Shown here: positions 39,501 to 53,499 of the stretch, one piece after another
Numbering within the stretch: the stretch's first letter is position 1
Layout: each line of letters starts with the position of its first letter
Assembly: GCA_004026145.2 (NCBI GenBank)
Contig: CP034983.1
Span: 12,185,212 to 12,249,211 of the forward strand
Direction of reading: 5' to 3'
DNA from: Takifugu bimaculatus
Lineage: Eukaryota; Chordata; Actinopteri; Tetraodontiformes; Tetraodontidae
DNA: 64,000 nucleotides
Made by a program: the position numbers and the translations under genes
The notes under the pieces: generated by a model
Told to the model about the DNA's origin: nothing
Seen by the model: the letters and a program-made list of their open reading frames with translations, nothing else
The model's database searches: none

Positions 39501-40074
39501 ACGCTGCAGGTCCATGTCCATCGTTCGGTCCTGATAAGTCCACCAAAATGAGCGTTCATTCACTCCCGTGATACCGAGCGAGTGTTTGCTTGCAAAGCAG
39601 AAAACAACTGAATAAATGCATGTTTATGATCCTAGAAGCATCAAGAACACACAACAGGCTCATTAGTATGCGCAGGAGCACCTTCTGAGATGTGTAAATG
39701 CAGCCCATGAACACGCCGTGAACTCTGCAGGTGATAAAGCTCACCTCTGTTCCACACATCCCCGGCTTGTTTATGACTTCTTATGGCACAACCAGCCCGT
39801 CGACGCATCATTAATTTACGAGGCTCCCCAAATGAATGTGAAATGAAAGACTTCTCCGCGCGTGAGGGGAGGGAGGAAGCGGGGAGCCAGCGAGGCGTCC
39901 CGCTCTGCCCGCCGCTGGTCTCTCACCCGTGACAGAAATGACACGATTCGACAGGCCTGCGGCGGGACTGACGGACAGGCGGCTCCCAAACTGTTCATAA
40001 ACACACTGTTTTATAATGCAGCCCCTTTTTTTTTTTACGAACAAATGCAGCTTTAACCTTGACTGCCTCCTCCG

Positions 40075-40134
<60 letters not shown>
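40075..40134 (+). repeat. Compound microsatellite (TC)7(AC)23
   Basis: TC dinucleotides at 40075-40088 followed by 23 perfect AC dinucleotides at 40089-40134. Likely polymorphic. Confidence 0.97.
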
Positions 40135-40137
<3 letters not shown>

Positions 40138-43100
40138 ACAAATGTGAAAGTGATTCAGAAGGAGGTTCAAACACAGCCACTCTTCACTCCTGATCTCATC
40201 CACACAGGGCAAATAAAAGGAGGGTTAAAGATTTCCGCCGACCTTCTGGCACCGCTCCTCATGGAGAGGCGTGCCGGCGCCGCCCGAGGCGAGCGGGCTC
40301 GGATCAGGTTCCCAAACAAACGCTTCCTGGAGGTGGTTCTCTTCAAGTTCTGCGACAGAAAGCGGAGAGCGCTGGAGGAGGCTCATTGATCAAGGACGCC
40401 GACACTAATGGGTAATGATTTGTTTGCAGAGAGGGAACTCTCCTGGTGACCCAGTTCTCCCAAATATTCTGATGCATTTTGTCCGGCAGCTGGTTCGGAT
40501 CGATGAGCGATGCTCGATATCGTCTCCCGCGGCAGAACGAGTGAGAGATTTGCTGCGATGCTGTTCCGGGGCTTTTGGTTCTGTATTGACCCTCCAGTAT
40601 GATGGATCTCCTGGAGAACCGGAGCAGACGTTCCCACTCTACGGGAGATGAGTCAAAGCAGAGAAGAGCATAAAACTTCAATTCAATACATCCAGTTGAC
40701 TTTGTGTTGTTGTCTGTTGCTTTGTTGGCTGCTTCAATGACAAAGAGAGAGGGAACTACAACTGGGAGAACTAAATGAGCTATATTGCAGCTTGATTATT
40801 GCAGTAATTAAGTGCCAATGTAAACACGGGGTCATTAACTGGACTAATGGCGCAGCTGAGGGGAAAGTGAGTGTGCGGCGCCCCCTAGTGGGATTAATCT
40901 GCAGGTGCAGATGTGACCCGGACGGAAACTGTTTAATTCCAAAAAAAAAGGGGGGGGGGGCGTTTTTAGTTGGTGCTGCAGCAGGTCTGACATGTCGCGC
41001 TCAAAAACTGACGCCTGGCAGCAACGAACATGCTGTGACTTTCTGTAGTGACAGAAACAACACAGAAACTAACCTAAGGTAACAAACTTAAAGCAACAAG
41101 TTTAAAGGAAGAAACAAAAGAACAGCACAAAAGGCATTTTCAATTGCAGCCGCCCCCGCTTTTGATAAGGACAATTCAGAGCACGGCTAAGAAGCCGTTT
41201 GTTGTAGTGTGTATCCACGGCCACTAGATGGAGCGCGACACCTGCGATAACTTCAGAGGTCGCACATCACCTTCAAACCGTCGATAAAACCTCTGCTCAC
41301 CCACGTTTGTGTTTTCAGTGTTGGAGAGCACCTCATCTTCTACACGACTAAAACACAATTAAATCACCAGAAGATCACCGAGGATGCGACGTTGCGCAAC
41401 AACGGCGCTATAGCTAGCATCATTTTCGATCGAATTTGAGTAATGAACGCTTCTGTGTTGGGTTTTGCTATCAACATTTTGAGGGTGTTTGAAATGCCCT
41501 CATCTGCATAATAAGCCATGTTTTTAAACCATCACTGTGGAGTTCATTACACCTGACATTTAAAATCTGCCTGCAAATGCAAATGAAGACACGCAGCCGT
41601 CGCTCGCCAGCATTTCACCCCACCAATCAGAAGGCACACCTGCGGGGACGAGACCGTTGGCACAGCGGCTGGAAGCCTGATTCAATGAGGCATCATACAG
41701 TCGACACATTTCCTGAGGAGAGATCAACAATTACCAACAACAAACACTGCTGAATAAAAACACTCATTTAAAGGTCGAGGCTAGCATCAAAATGAGGTTA
41801 CATGAGGGCCAGTTAAGGGTCCAGGGCTCGACGTCTTGCTCACACTTAGAAAGTCCTTTTTTGCGGGGCCGCGCTGGGAAGCATCATCAGTGGATTAAAA
41901 CGGCGTTTAATACTTCATAGTACCTCACAGAGCCGCCGTTGAAGCTACAGCCAAGTGGTGTTACGGCGCTATCGCTAATAGCGTGATTAGAGCTTCTCTT
42001 TAGTATTGAGCCCAGTGTCGCGATGAATATTCATAACTGGCCTTTAATGAAGATCTCACATTGATTAGGCCTTTTCTAATGGGCTGTATCATCGCCGATG
42101 CCAGAATATAATTGGATTACTGTGACTTTGGGAAGTACTTTGGGACAGAACCCACATTGGAAATGAAGATGTGCAGCTCGCTAACGGCATAATTGACAGG
42201 GATGAAGATGGATGGGTCGGGGCCACTCCGGAGCGCCCGATGCCTGAAGCAGAAGAGCCGGCGGCTGTGCTCACCGAGGCCAGATTTAATTAAAAAAAGA
42301 ATCTGAAGAAAGGTCCTCTGAATCAATTGGGCCCCAAAGATTTTTGTCCTTGAAACAATTCAAAGGCAATCTTGGCACAAAATGAGTAATCTGGGATGAA
42401 AACGCAGGGAAAGGATGTTTTGCAGCTGCCAGACAAAAGCTCATTGTTCGGAACTGTCTATTTTACTGGAGCTGCGCTAATTTGCCAGAGCTGCCAACAG
42501 GAACAACATTCCCATTGATTTGGTTTGATTTGGCATTGTCATTGTCTCCTCTTGACGGCGGAGGATCCGTGTGCGTCCTGAAGCGCCTCCACTACCAGCA
42601 GTGCTTGCGTTGCTACAGCTTATGTTTGGTTTCACATATGAAGAATGTTTTAATCTGCCCCCCCCCGTGCCCCCCCACCCAGTAGCTCCTCGCTGTTGCA
42701 TCGGCTCCTGGCTCCCGTCCGTTTCTCCCATCATGTAGCTCGCGACCTCTACCTGCCTTCTGCCACCCTTTTGGCGGTTAGCATATGTTAGCCACGGTTC
42801 CCTGACAACATTTCATGAGGAGTCAGTGAAGGAATCTGGACGGTCGGAAGACGAGTGATGCCGTAACCAGCTGTGGAGGCTGGAGTTGGGCCCGGAATTA
42901 AACACATAGCAGGAGTTAGCTTCAGGGTGTGTCCTGCGTCAATGCAAACGTTAGGAGACGCACCGGTTCGACCTTTTCACGGACTTTTTATTCAAATGTG
43001 AGGTTTTATTTTTTTTAAAAACGGACTAAGAAAGTGAGGTGAATTAAGTACATTTCCATTAACTGTCAGAGCTGACAGGCTAATCGCTGTTTTTGTCAGA

Positions 43101-45860
43101 AGGTTTTGACGAGTCAGAAGAAGTCGAGCTTAAAAAACAATACGGAGAAAAGATGATTGCTGGACTGGAAAGAGGGAAGCGGAGAGAGGTCTGGCACAAT
43201 TAGCCTGAACTGGAAAGCACGTGCGCGTGCACGCAGTGTGTGTTCTAATACAAGCATTCTTGGGTTCTGCCTGCAAGTCCTCACAGGGATAGAGGCAAAT
43301 GTGTGCCGTACATAGTGAGGACCAACAAAGTCCCTGAGGTGAGGACACGTTGTCCCAGCTGATGGTCAAGTGCTGTTTTCAAGGTTGTTTCTGGCTGTTT
43401 ATATCAAAGAAACCACTCGATATCACTAGTGATGACGCCAGCAGCTCCATCTGCTTTATCTCCCCATGTGCTAAACCCCTGGCAGAACTTGACCCTCTTA
43501 GCTTAACGTTGTTCCCGCATCAAGAACCAACCCTGTTCAAGGTTCAGAAACATCTTTATGCTAAGCTCATTATGATCCGAGCGCTCCTCCGGTTGAACCT
43601 GAACACGCACGTATGCGAGGAACTATCAAATTATGTAAATCCCTTTCCGTCGCGATCAAGACCCGCTGAAATCTAGTAAATTTTACGCCGTCTCTCTGCT
43701 CATCGAGACGCGTCTCTTGGACTCCGGAAATTGGTTTTGTCATACATAAACTTCCCCACGCAGGGATACGGGTGGTTACGTTGTGGCTGGACGCAGATGT
43801 AGCATGTGGCTGCACAACTGTGGGCTAATGAAGGAGGTGACAGGCAGGCGGCAGAAGCAAAGCTGGCATCTCCGGGGTCTTATTAGAGCGTTGCTTTAAT
43901 AAGCTTTGGAGCAGATGTGCAGAGCAGCTCCTGAACGCTCGGCTCGGGGAGGATAAACGCTCAATCCATGTGTAGATTTCAGCGCGCTTTGGAATTTGGA
44001 GACACGGTTGTATCAACTCGAACGTATGAAGGAAGTTTGAGTTTCAAGACTCGGCAGACTGTTGCTGCTTTGCTGCTTTAGGAGATAAACCGATGAAAGA
44101 AGCATTAAAAAATGGATAAACCATAAGCAAAAAGAACGCAGTTACACGGGCAGCCAGAAGGGGGCGGACATCCCAGCCACAGAGGCGCTGTCTCGCCATC
44201 TTATTGACTGTCTCGCATTTATTATTGACTTGTTTGTCAACATCAGGCAGACGGCACTCGATCAAATTCATATTAGATAATTCATGAGCATAAACAAGCA
44301 TCTTAAAATCCATAAAGCAAAAACAGAAAGCTCTTTAAATGGGCTCATATGGGTGTTCTTGTCAATATAACTGACAGCTTAAAGCAACGGCAAAAAGCCA
44401 CGTTGTTCTACATCCATTAGAAGTTTGGATCAGAAGGGGTAACGATCGGTGAGTTTCTGCCAGCGGTGTCTCTGGCCTGGGGGGTGGGGGGGGTACGGAG
44501 GTTTAACACATCAAAAGGGACACAAACTGTTGCCTTGAACCCTGGACTCGTGCTGCTTCTAACCTCATGTCCAGGCCACCAAACACCTGGAGGCTACCTC
44601 GAAGCACCGAGCAGATGCCTTCAAAACCAGCCGCCCGTCTCCGCGCACGCGAGGCTCTACAGCCTCCATGTCTCCGGAGGACAAAAGTCGCTCGGTTCCG
44701 GCTGAGAAACGAGGGGGCGACAGAAATCCGTTGAGCAGCTTCTGCACAGGGAGGGGAGAAGGTTTGGGAACACAAAGGCTTCATCTGTGTTTGAATAAGC
44801 AGTGGAGATGGTTTGGAAATATGTTATGACACCAAGAAAAGGGGCAGAGGAGAGCAAATATTCGACTGGACCCTTGCAAAAACCTCCTAGGAAGATGGAG
44901 ATGGGGGCAGGAAGAGGTCCACCAGGGTGGTCCTGTCACATGGACACGTTTCCGTCCTCCTGGCCACATGAGTCACGGATGAAAGCAAAGCTAACGCAGG
45001 GAAGCTTGACAGGATCCGTCTCACCTTGGGAGGCTGCGTCACAAATACGGCTCAACAACGAACGTCTCTGCAAACTTTGCTGCATTAAGAGCTTAGAAAG
45101 GATCTGGTTTCCATCGCATCTATTGTTAGTTTTTTACATTATGAAATACTGGATTACGTAAATCATTTTGTATTTAAGTCAGGCGACCCTGAACAGGCAG
45201 TAGTGCAATATTTATCTGTGGAGAAGGTTTGACCCCGGTAGACCCCCTCCCCCCCCAAGGGGCCTTCTCTATTACCTTATCTCCACTTCCATTTGAAAAG
45301 CCTCCTTTGACTCAATCAAAGAACTTGTGCCGCTTTTCTCCTCCTCATTCCTCCCTTTCTTCGACCCTCTGTGATCCTCTGCTTTATTATTTAACCACAG
45401 TTCTGACAGAGGCTTGAAATGTCCACCATGAGGTCATTTGATCGGGTTCAGATAGAAGAATCGGGCAGAAATTAACCTTGAAAACAAGCGAGCCTGTCGG
45501 AGGACATGATTAGATAACACATGTCAAAGCATCCGACTTTAGAATTAAATATTCCGCTTCTCGGAAATCAAGCTAAATTCTTTCTGGCCGAACTCTTCCA
45601 CCATTGAAACCAGCGCCTGGCTCTGACAGAGGAGGTAAGCTCCAGCTACAGATGAAGCTAGGAGTAGTAAGAAGTGGTATAGGAGTGGTATATCAGGCGA
45701 AGCAGTAGAACTGCAGATCTGAGAGAATTCCCGTCCAAATTTTCATCCCCTACAGATGGCTGTACTTCCTGAAGGGCTGGTGCCATTATTGTGAAATCCG
45801 GCCACTTCCTGAACTCCATCTGAAGAACAGATCAGCAACCGTTAACCCAGGGTTAGTTGT
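40135..45860. other. Intergenic, no supported gene; candidate elements
   Basis: No gene supported. A perfect octamer ATGCAAAT at 41577-41584 and a 12-bp palindrome ATGAATATTCAT at 42023-42034 lie in repeat-free stretches (about 41500-41620 and 41990-42380) that resemble conserved noncoding elements. Confidence 0.55.
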
Positions 45861-46520
45861 TGTTTGGACACTGATGCCAAAAACACGCAGGATATACTTG
45901 GACGTTCCAGAACGGTGCCTCGACAACATGGGCGTTGACGCGGAGTCTCTTTGTGTCCCTAGCAACGCTGCAATTACGGCTCCGACAAAAGGCCGTCCGC
46001 CCGACTCCGTGGATAGAAAGTCTGGAAAACGCAACGCGGCGTTTGCTTCTGCTGCGGCCGTGCGTCAGGTAATTGACCGCGCGTGCACTCGCGGCAGGAA
46101 ATTAACGGCTCTTGTCCACAAGGCCTCTTTAGAGCGTCCGTATCCCAGCAGCGCCGGGAACACTCTCCGGTTCCGCCACCGACACTTCTGCATTTTTAAT
46201 GCCGCCGGTCACAAGATCTCGCTTTTGACTTTCACGTCCACCTCTGCACGATTGGCCGCCGCCGCCGCCGCCGCCGAGCCCCCTCGTGCTCCACTCCACC
46301 AATCAAGTACAACTCCAGCGTCCTCGTCTATTGCTTCCATGATTTGGGAGGCAGGAAGAAAACAGAAGGATGCTTAGAGACTGTCTCCCGCCTGTGCGCC
46401 TGATTGTCACCCGGACGACACAGTGGGGACGTGCGAGCTGGTCCCAGTGGAGGCGGCGCCGGAAATAGCGCGTTTTTCCTCGCCCGTGCGCGCTCACTCC
46501 TTGCAATCAGTGGAGTTGGT
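45861..46520 (+). other. CpG-rich island-like patch with a 167-codon open frame
   Basis: CpG-dense sequence with an open frame at 45874-46377. The frame crosses a GTGCGTCAG/GTAATT junction near 46068 that looks like a splice donor, and a (GCC)7 run at 46255-46275. The predicted protein matches no family I know and ends in an Ala run. It could be an orphan promoter or noncoding exon, or chance. Confidence 0.25.
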
Positions 46521-49500
46521 TTGTGCTTCAGGTTGTTTTCTGGGTTAATCCTGTTTTACTCATCAGGTCGGATTTGGATTTAATAATCCTGCTCTTTGTC
46601 TTGGAAGATCATTTCCATCGCAGAGGAGGAATCGTGTCCCTGCCAAATCCTTGATTCCCGTCCGGGTTTTGAATCGTCGCTCATGCGAGTCGATATCACG
46701 GCGTGATTAAAACATTGTCGGACTCAGGTTCTGCGATAATTAACGGCTGGCTGGGGATGCAGAGAGTAGATAATTAAGCCAAGGAGCATAATTGCATCTG
46801 TAAAATGCATCACGGATGATGGTTTTACCGCGCTGACCGGCTGTAAAGGGGGGCAGTAATGGGTCGTTTCACAGGATGTTATATCGACTCGTTCGGCCGC
46901 AAGATTTCTGGACAGGAGAAAGGTGACTTGGAGAAACCGGAGCTGCTCATCGTTCGGAGACGTGAGGTCAAAGCGTTCCAATTGTCCTCTGTTGGGGAGG
47001 AGCCAATCAGATGTCTTCGTTTCAGGCAGATCAGATCCAAGTTCTGGTTGCTAATGAGCTAAATCCTGATCTAACTGGTCTTTTCTACACCCCGGTGGCT
47101 TTAAACATATGGTCCATTACCATTCAAAGATGACATCATCACACAATCACCATCATGGACAGTTGGGACAAACAACTAGCGGCAGCTAGCATCAAAAACA
47201 AACAAAATAACCCCTCCAGCATGGGCCGTAAAGACAGGTCTGCCAGGACTGTCAAGAACAAAGGTGCCACGGAGCCTCTGACACACGTCCCAGCATAGCA
47301 GCAGCGAGGAACAGAACACGCTGGGACAGTAAACATGGACGTCCCAGCTGGGACACGGAGGCAGAGAACAGCCGAGTAACACTCCCGAGGGACTCGGGAT
47401 TTCAAAGGAGACGAGCAGCAACTGGCTAACCAATGACGGCGGGGCGGGCGCTAGCTGACAGAAGGCACTCGAGACGGCAGCATCAGAGGACAGGAGCCGA
47501 AAGACGGAGAAGTGGCAGGAATGGTGATGAAACCTGGAACATATGTGAGACTGAAGCGTTGCCAGGGGTAACAGAAAACCTTAGACGTCCTGAGGAGTGT
47601 AGAAAAACACACCGCCGCATCCTTGTTTAGAGAAGTTGAAGACGTAACCAGAAGAATCCATTTAATGCGGCAGGAAATCCAAAACTCCTGTAGATTGAAA
47701 GTAGCGTTCAGCAAAAATTAATTAGGCGTGTGCTTAAAGTCTCACGAATGTGCAAATGTTTTAATCCTACAGTTAAATTTAATTAATGCCAGCCTGTAAA
47801 CCCTATTTTTTACAGTGTGATTAGATTCATGGCACCAAATTCTGATGGAATCTGATGGAATGGACTCTGCCGATCAAAGGTTCTCTGGTTCACTGATTAA
47901 AGGCAGCAACCAATACCATGGAAACAATACGCACACTTACAATAGGGTCAGCGCAGGAATAGATTCTGTTAACATGCTCATATCAGCTTAAATGTTCCAT
48001 CTTGAATCATTTATAGTGTAAAAAACAAAGAAACCTTCCTTCTATCTTAAGCTAATCAGGCTAACACAGACGTGTTGGCATCCAAAACTCTTATCTGGTG
48101 CTCAGCAGGAGGGGTTGCGGCACCTTAGAACTATTATCAGGACCGAACCAAGTGGGGGCAGAGTGATGCTAGCTGTAGTGCTAAGCTAAGGTTCTGCACA
48201 GATCCATTGCATGGCCATAAATCCAGTATTAGTCGTTGAGCCAGATTGAATGATGGGCTCGGGGGGGGCTGTTAGGTGCCCTGGGTGGAGAGTGGGTGTC
48301 ATCTGGCAAGAATCATGACAGCTAAAGTAACAGCGTTGCACAGACAGAAACTTGTTACACACTCCAGTTTCCCACAGCTGCTGCCAGAACTGGAACCGGA
48401 TCGGCTGGATTGAATAAACAAGAAGGCAGCTTTATTACCGGGGCAGGTCTGCACCCGCTTCAAAAAACAAAAAACAAAAAAAATGTCATGTTTCTAAAAT
48501 GTCATGCCGTCCCATCAAATGCTAACGGATTGAAGAGGACAGATCGTACACGATGCTCTTCTGGAGGGATAAGATGCACCAGAATCTCATCATCTGTCGC
48601 CTTATCAAACACTGAAATATGTCAGATGTCTCCGGGAGGGTTCTTTTTGTTGGCACAATCCCTACAAACGTGTAGCTGACAGGGATGAAGCTTCAGGGTG
48701 GGTCACACACAGAGCCCGGGGCAGCGACATTTCCCTGAAGCTAGGCTAGGCTAATCCTTTAAGCTTCAAAGAAGTCTGTTTCATGTTTTCTGTGTGAAAT
48801 TCCAAAACTAAACGTTGAAATGTTGAAATCAACGCACGGCTACGCCCATTGATGATATAAAGTGTCTGTCATCCTGCCGGTGGCCTTTCTGACAGTCATC
48901 TCGAGGGACGTCTGCGCGCACACGAGCCGACCGAAGACGGCGGCAGACAGCTGTCACCACGGAGACAGAGAGGAATTCTTGAAACAGCAGAAACTGTCTC
49001 GCGTTAGAGGGTCGAGAGAGTGACAGGGCCAAAACAGGAAGTGCAGTCATATTCTTTGGTTAGGCTAACGCAGGACTGTGCTAAGTGCTAAATAAATGCT
49101 AAGCAGCAGCTACGTAGGGGAGGAGCAACAGTATAAGACAGACCTTGATACATTGCTAATTCGCCTCTCTGCTCGGGGAAGAACCATCTAAAACAAAAAA
49201 ATGACCTGTTCTACTTTTTTTTCTCCGCATTCAATCAGATATTGTCCCAGAATCCTCGCCAATAACTCAGATGAAAGCTGTAAACTGGCATCACAACCAA
49301 AGGCAAGGCGGTAACCGGGTCGATATCGACGTTGCGTCTACTGGTGCAGCGATCGGCACGGACCGAGAAACCTCAATGAAATGTGACATTGAATCAAAGA
49401 ATGTACGGGGGAGGGGAGGGGAGGGTCTCTGAGGTCTCTGGCTCAGCTTTGACAGATCCGAGATAGCATGACGGAAATGTTCAGAAGAATTTTCTTCTGT

Positions 49501-50868
49501 TTCCTGATATGTTTGTGCCTATTGTCACAGATAATTAGCTTTATTGACCCAGCAGCATCAGTCCCTTCTGGGCTAATTACAGTTTCTTCGACCTGAGCCT
49601 AACCTTTGGTAATTAAACGGCTAGGCTAATATGCTAACATTAACAGACTGTTATGCATGGACAGAGTAATGCCTACAGAGCATTCAGCACACCGTGACCC
49701 GAGTGCACGTGCGCAATCGATGAACCGAGCGAGTGTCAGACTCAAGGACGGCTAATTAGCGAAACTGCTAATCACCCGCAGCAGGTGACAGATAGTTTTC
49801 ATTCCTCATGGACAGATTCTGACCCTGATCTCATCCTTTGAACCACTGAAATTCTGCGAACCAGTTCAGATGTCCTCACTTCCCAACATGTCCCCATTTT
49901 GCATTCGCATTCTGGTCCTCATTATGTGGCCCGTATAAGAACAGACACACACACTCACAACGATGCCAATATACTGACCTTAGATGTAATGTTTGCTTTG
50001 CAAAAGCGACAGGCACAACCCAAACAATTGAAAAAGAAGATATTGAATCTTGTAAAACTATCGTAAAAGTCGGAATATTTATCAGGATGGAGGAATGTTG
50101 CCTGACAGTCTGACTTCCGCAGCAAACAGGGCAGTTCTGCTCAACAGTTGTGTTTGTTTCTCCCTATAACTGTTCACATTCTTCTGTGTTTCCTGCCAAA
50201 AGAAGCCAAAAACACGACTAGCTGCAACATCTGTTGCTGCAGGAGTCCTTGTGGAGCACAGCCGCGCGTTTCCCAAACAAACTCCCACTGAGGTCGAAGC
50301 AAAACATCATTTACAGCTAAATGCCTCCGAATAAAAGTGGATAATTTATGTAAGAAAGTTGTTTTTAATGTTTGAAAAATATTTTTCACTGCAGGGTCAC
50401 CCAGCCTGGGAAGGTGAGGGAGATGAGACAGGAGTCTGCTTAAATAGACAAGATGCCGATGTTAGCTAACGTTGTTTAAAAGGTCCAAAGAGATGAATAA
50501 ACATATGAGCATTGAAGTCAAAGTGACTCTGAAAAGCTATGCTAAAATGGCTCTAGAAACATTATATGATACATACGTTCAACCCTAAATCGCCCCCTAT
50601 TGGTGGGCTTGAGTATCACAAACCCTCGTTAACTGTTGCCATCACACTCTTCTCCTACGCCAACATTTCTAATTACCTCAAATGGCTTCTCTCTTCTGTC
50701 GTTTTTTAAAATATTTTATTACTAGAGACATAACTTTACACCTTTTTATGCTAATGAGCTGGTAGCTACAAGTCCAGCCTGCCTTTGCGTGCACGGCCAC
50801 CAGGGGTGCTAATATCAACCAACTGAAGGTGATGTTAAGCAGCTTGTGCATAACTAATAATAAACTAA
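46521..50868. other. Intergenic, no supported gene
   Basis: No gene, RNA or mobile element recognised. A GGGGA-rich run lies at 49408-49426. Confidence 0.65.
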
Positions 50869-51249
50869 TTAACCCTTGTGTGGTGTTCGGGTCTGTGGGA
50901 CCCGTTTTCACTTTTTATTAAAAGAAAAATGATAAAGTTAATTAATTAAAACCTTGCTTCACTTATAAATTTGTTTCCACTCATTATTTGATTTTAATTG
51001 ATTTTCTTATTATGTTTTAAATAACAAGTTATAAATGTGACCTAACAAAGGTAAAGGACAAATATTAACCATATATATATTGTTTACACTGCTTGTAATT
51101 GGGATAAGGTAAACATCTGTTCAGTATTTTAACATAAAAGTGTTGGACTGTGAGGCATTAAAAGCCACAAATTGCAACAGGTCCATCAGACCCGACAAAC
51201 GCTGGCTGAGTAACAAGTAACAACAATATGAACATTACACAAGGGTTAA
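50869..51249. mobile_element. piggyBac-type MITE with TTAA target duplication
   Basis: A 373-bp AT-rich insertion (50873-51245) flanked on both sides by TTAA (50869-50872 and 51246-51249). The ends are inverted repeats: CCCTTGTGTGGTGTTC on the left and, read inward on the other strand, CCCTTGTGTAATGTTC on the right (14 of 16). Subterminal 19-bp inverted repeats at 50888-50906 and 51176-51194 match at 16 of 19, built on CGGGTCTG and GGACC. No coding capacity, so it is non-autonomous and would need a transposase from elsewhere. TTAA duplication and CCCT ends are the hallmarks of the piggyBac superfamily. Confidence 0.88.
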
Positions 51250-53499
51250 ACATTTTGACAACTCACTCTGACACATTATTATGACACTAAATGTCTCCAT
51301 CATCAGCAGAGAAGCACACGGATGTCGTTAACACAACGTTGAATCACTTTAGGAGCAGACAGAACCCGGTTGTGCTTGGGGTCAAACCCTGCCCTGAATT
51401 GTGCAACCATGTATTTCAGCCTACCTCACACCCTCATGATGGGCACTGCTTTTTTATAGTGTGTAATATATTCTGCTTTTATGAATTTTAAATTAACTGT
51501 GGGCTTCTGCACGAGTCATTTGTTAGTCGGCGGTTGGCGAGAGGGCATCTACAGTATTTCCTGCTTCAGATGGAATACTAATGGCAGCTCTGATGGGTCT
51601 GAGAGTTGAGCCGGGACTGAATTTGCAGAACATGGGGAAGGAAGCGAGATATTATCACGCCCTGCACACGTCACCAGAAATGTCAAAAACTGCTGATGAG
51701 GCTTTTCTGAGGCCAAGAAACGCAGCCAAATTTGGGTGTGATATGAGAGCCGCGTCCTTGAAACAAGCTAACCACTTTATCAAAAAGTTTGTCATCCTGC
51801 AGACGATTATTCAAGATGGTTTATGTATTCATTCTTCCCTTGAAGGCATTTCTTACTTTTTAAAGTTCACACATCACAACTTCTTGGCTGTTTACCCTCT
51901 TTATAATATATACGGCATTACTCCGTGGAGTTATGGGGCTTTCTGAGAGTCAAGGACACATTGATTTGTTTTAAAAAATGTCGAAGATGGGTAAAATAAC
52001 CAAAACTGTATCAAAGATGTTTGCCTGGAGTTAAACGACTGCACCTTCTCCTGCACCTGTTTGGTCCACTGTGTTCTCACTGATATCCAAATTCACACCA
52101 GACAGATAAAACTGGCTACATATTTAGCTAGCAAGCAGACAATATAGGATGTAACTGCTTTTATGCATGTGCGTGTAATTACACAATCTAGCCAGCAGGG
52201 GATTGGCCAGCAAACGTTTAACAGGCCTGTAAAACTGGAAACAACAACAGTGAGAGCACCTCGGTGTGCGGAAGCTAATGTGGCTCGTTTGCAAGTTTCC
52301 TGGATGATGACAGGTTTATTAACTCAAGAGCCCTCCGGTTTATTATGGACCACCTGACGAACTGAGGTGCGCCTGAATGCATCGTTAGCTTTAGTCTCTT
52401 TAATCTCTCTCTGTTGTGAATTAGGCTCAACTTGTGAATCAGAGAGCGGCGGCCCCTAAAACTCTCCCGCTCGCTGGACTTGTAAACCTGTGATTACTTT
52501 TGCTAATGCTTGCTAACAATGCCACGACCAATGCCAGCCCCCCTCGCCCCCCCCCCAGTTTGGCACCCACTGACGTCCTGTGAATTGCCGTGGCTCGTTG
52601 GGGCGCTCCCTCCTGGACCACACTCGCGTCACGGCCGTCGTGACTTCCTCTGCAGTTGTGATCGGGCTCACGGTAAATGTTTGCCGGCGTGTGCCTGCGC
52701 TGAATAACAATCAAAGCACTGCGGATACTGATGAAGCCGTTCAGACAAAATGAATCCACTTACCCCGACCGCGTGCACCCCCCCTCCCCTCCCCTCCCCC
52801 GCTGTAGAGGATATTTTCAATTAATCAGGCTGCCTCATCAATAATGCATCCAGCCCTGCAGCCAGTCACTCTTCTCCAACCATTTAATGAAGCAGCCCGG
52901 CCACAGGGACCCCGTCTGCACATCACTCCTCCTCTGGAGCGCCGCCGCCGCCCGCCGCCACTGCCACTGCCTCCCAGTCAAAAGCAGAACCCGTCAAAAA
53001 AACGGAAAAGTACACAGATGACAATAAGTAAACAGCCAGGCGGCCATGCCAAGAAGCTAAAAGGTACCGCAGGAAGAGTAGAGGAGCGATGAATAATTAA
53101 AAACAACTTTTCCGTGACAGGCGGGAATGCACCGGTTTGATAGAGAAGCTGCACCCTCGATTTAAGCAGCCAGAAATTAATGAATCTCAAACCGAATATT
53201 TGTTTTTACTTGATCAGTCAAACAACAAGCGCAGGTTTGTTTCATTCCACCTAATTTTCCTTCTTTCTTTCGTGTTTTAAAGTCTCCGGCTGTTATCCTG
53301 GAAAGCAGCACACGCCGCTTCCTGGCTCCCAGGCAGCTAGCATATGTCCTCCCCGAAGGATTCACTTCTCCAGCTAGCAGCTCCGATCTGGCGAATTTTA
53401 AACAGAGACAGAGTTTCAGAGGATTCCTCTAATAAATGCTGCAGCGGCGGATGAAAAGGTCACGGCTTTCTACTTTTACATTTAGGGCCTTTCAGGTTT
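51250..53499. other. Intergenic, no supported gene
   Basis: Contains a 121-codon open frame (51581-51946) with no recognisable domain. C-rich simple sequence lies at 52779-52800. Nothing else seen. Confidence 0.6.

Larger units (their letters stand above)
28021..40073. other. Intergenic, no supported gene; several AT-rich element-like stretches
   Basis: No gene supported. Stretches rich in homeodomain, POU or SOX/TCF-like words include 28965-29150 (GATCAAAG), 30440-30740 (a perfect octamer ATTTGCAT at 30504-30511), 32040-32240 and 33060-33130 (AACAATGG at 33104-33111). A TGGCC run lies at about 34985-35006 and two head-to-tail palindromes at 36572-36594. Confidence 0.6.

Noticed and set aside
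51581..51946. 121-codon plus-strand open frame with a balanced amino-acid mix
   Set aside because: No known domain; no promoter or splice context. Kept only as a comment in the region entry.
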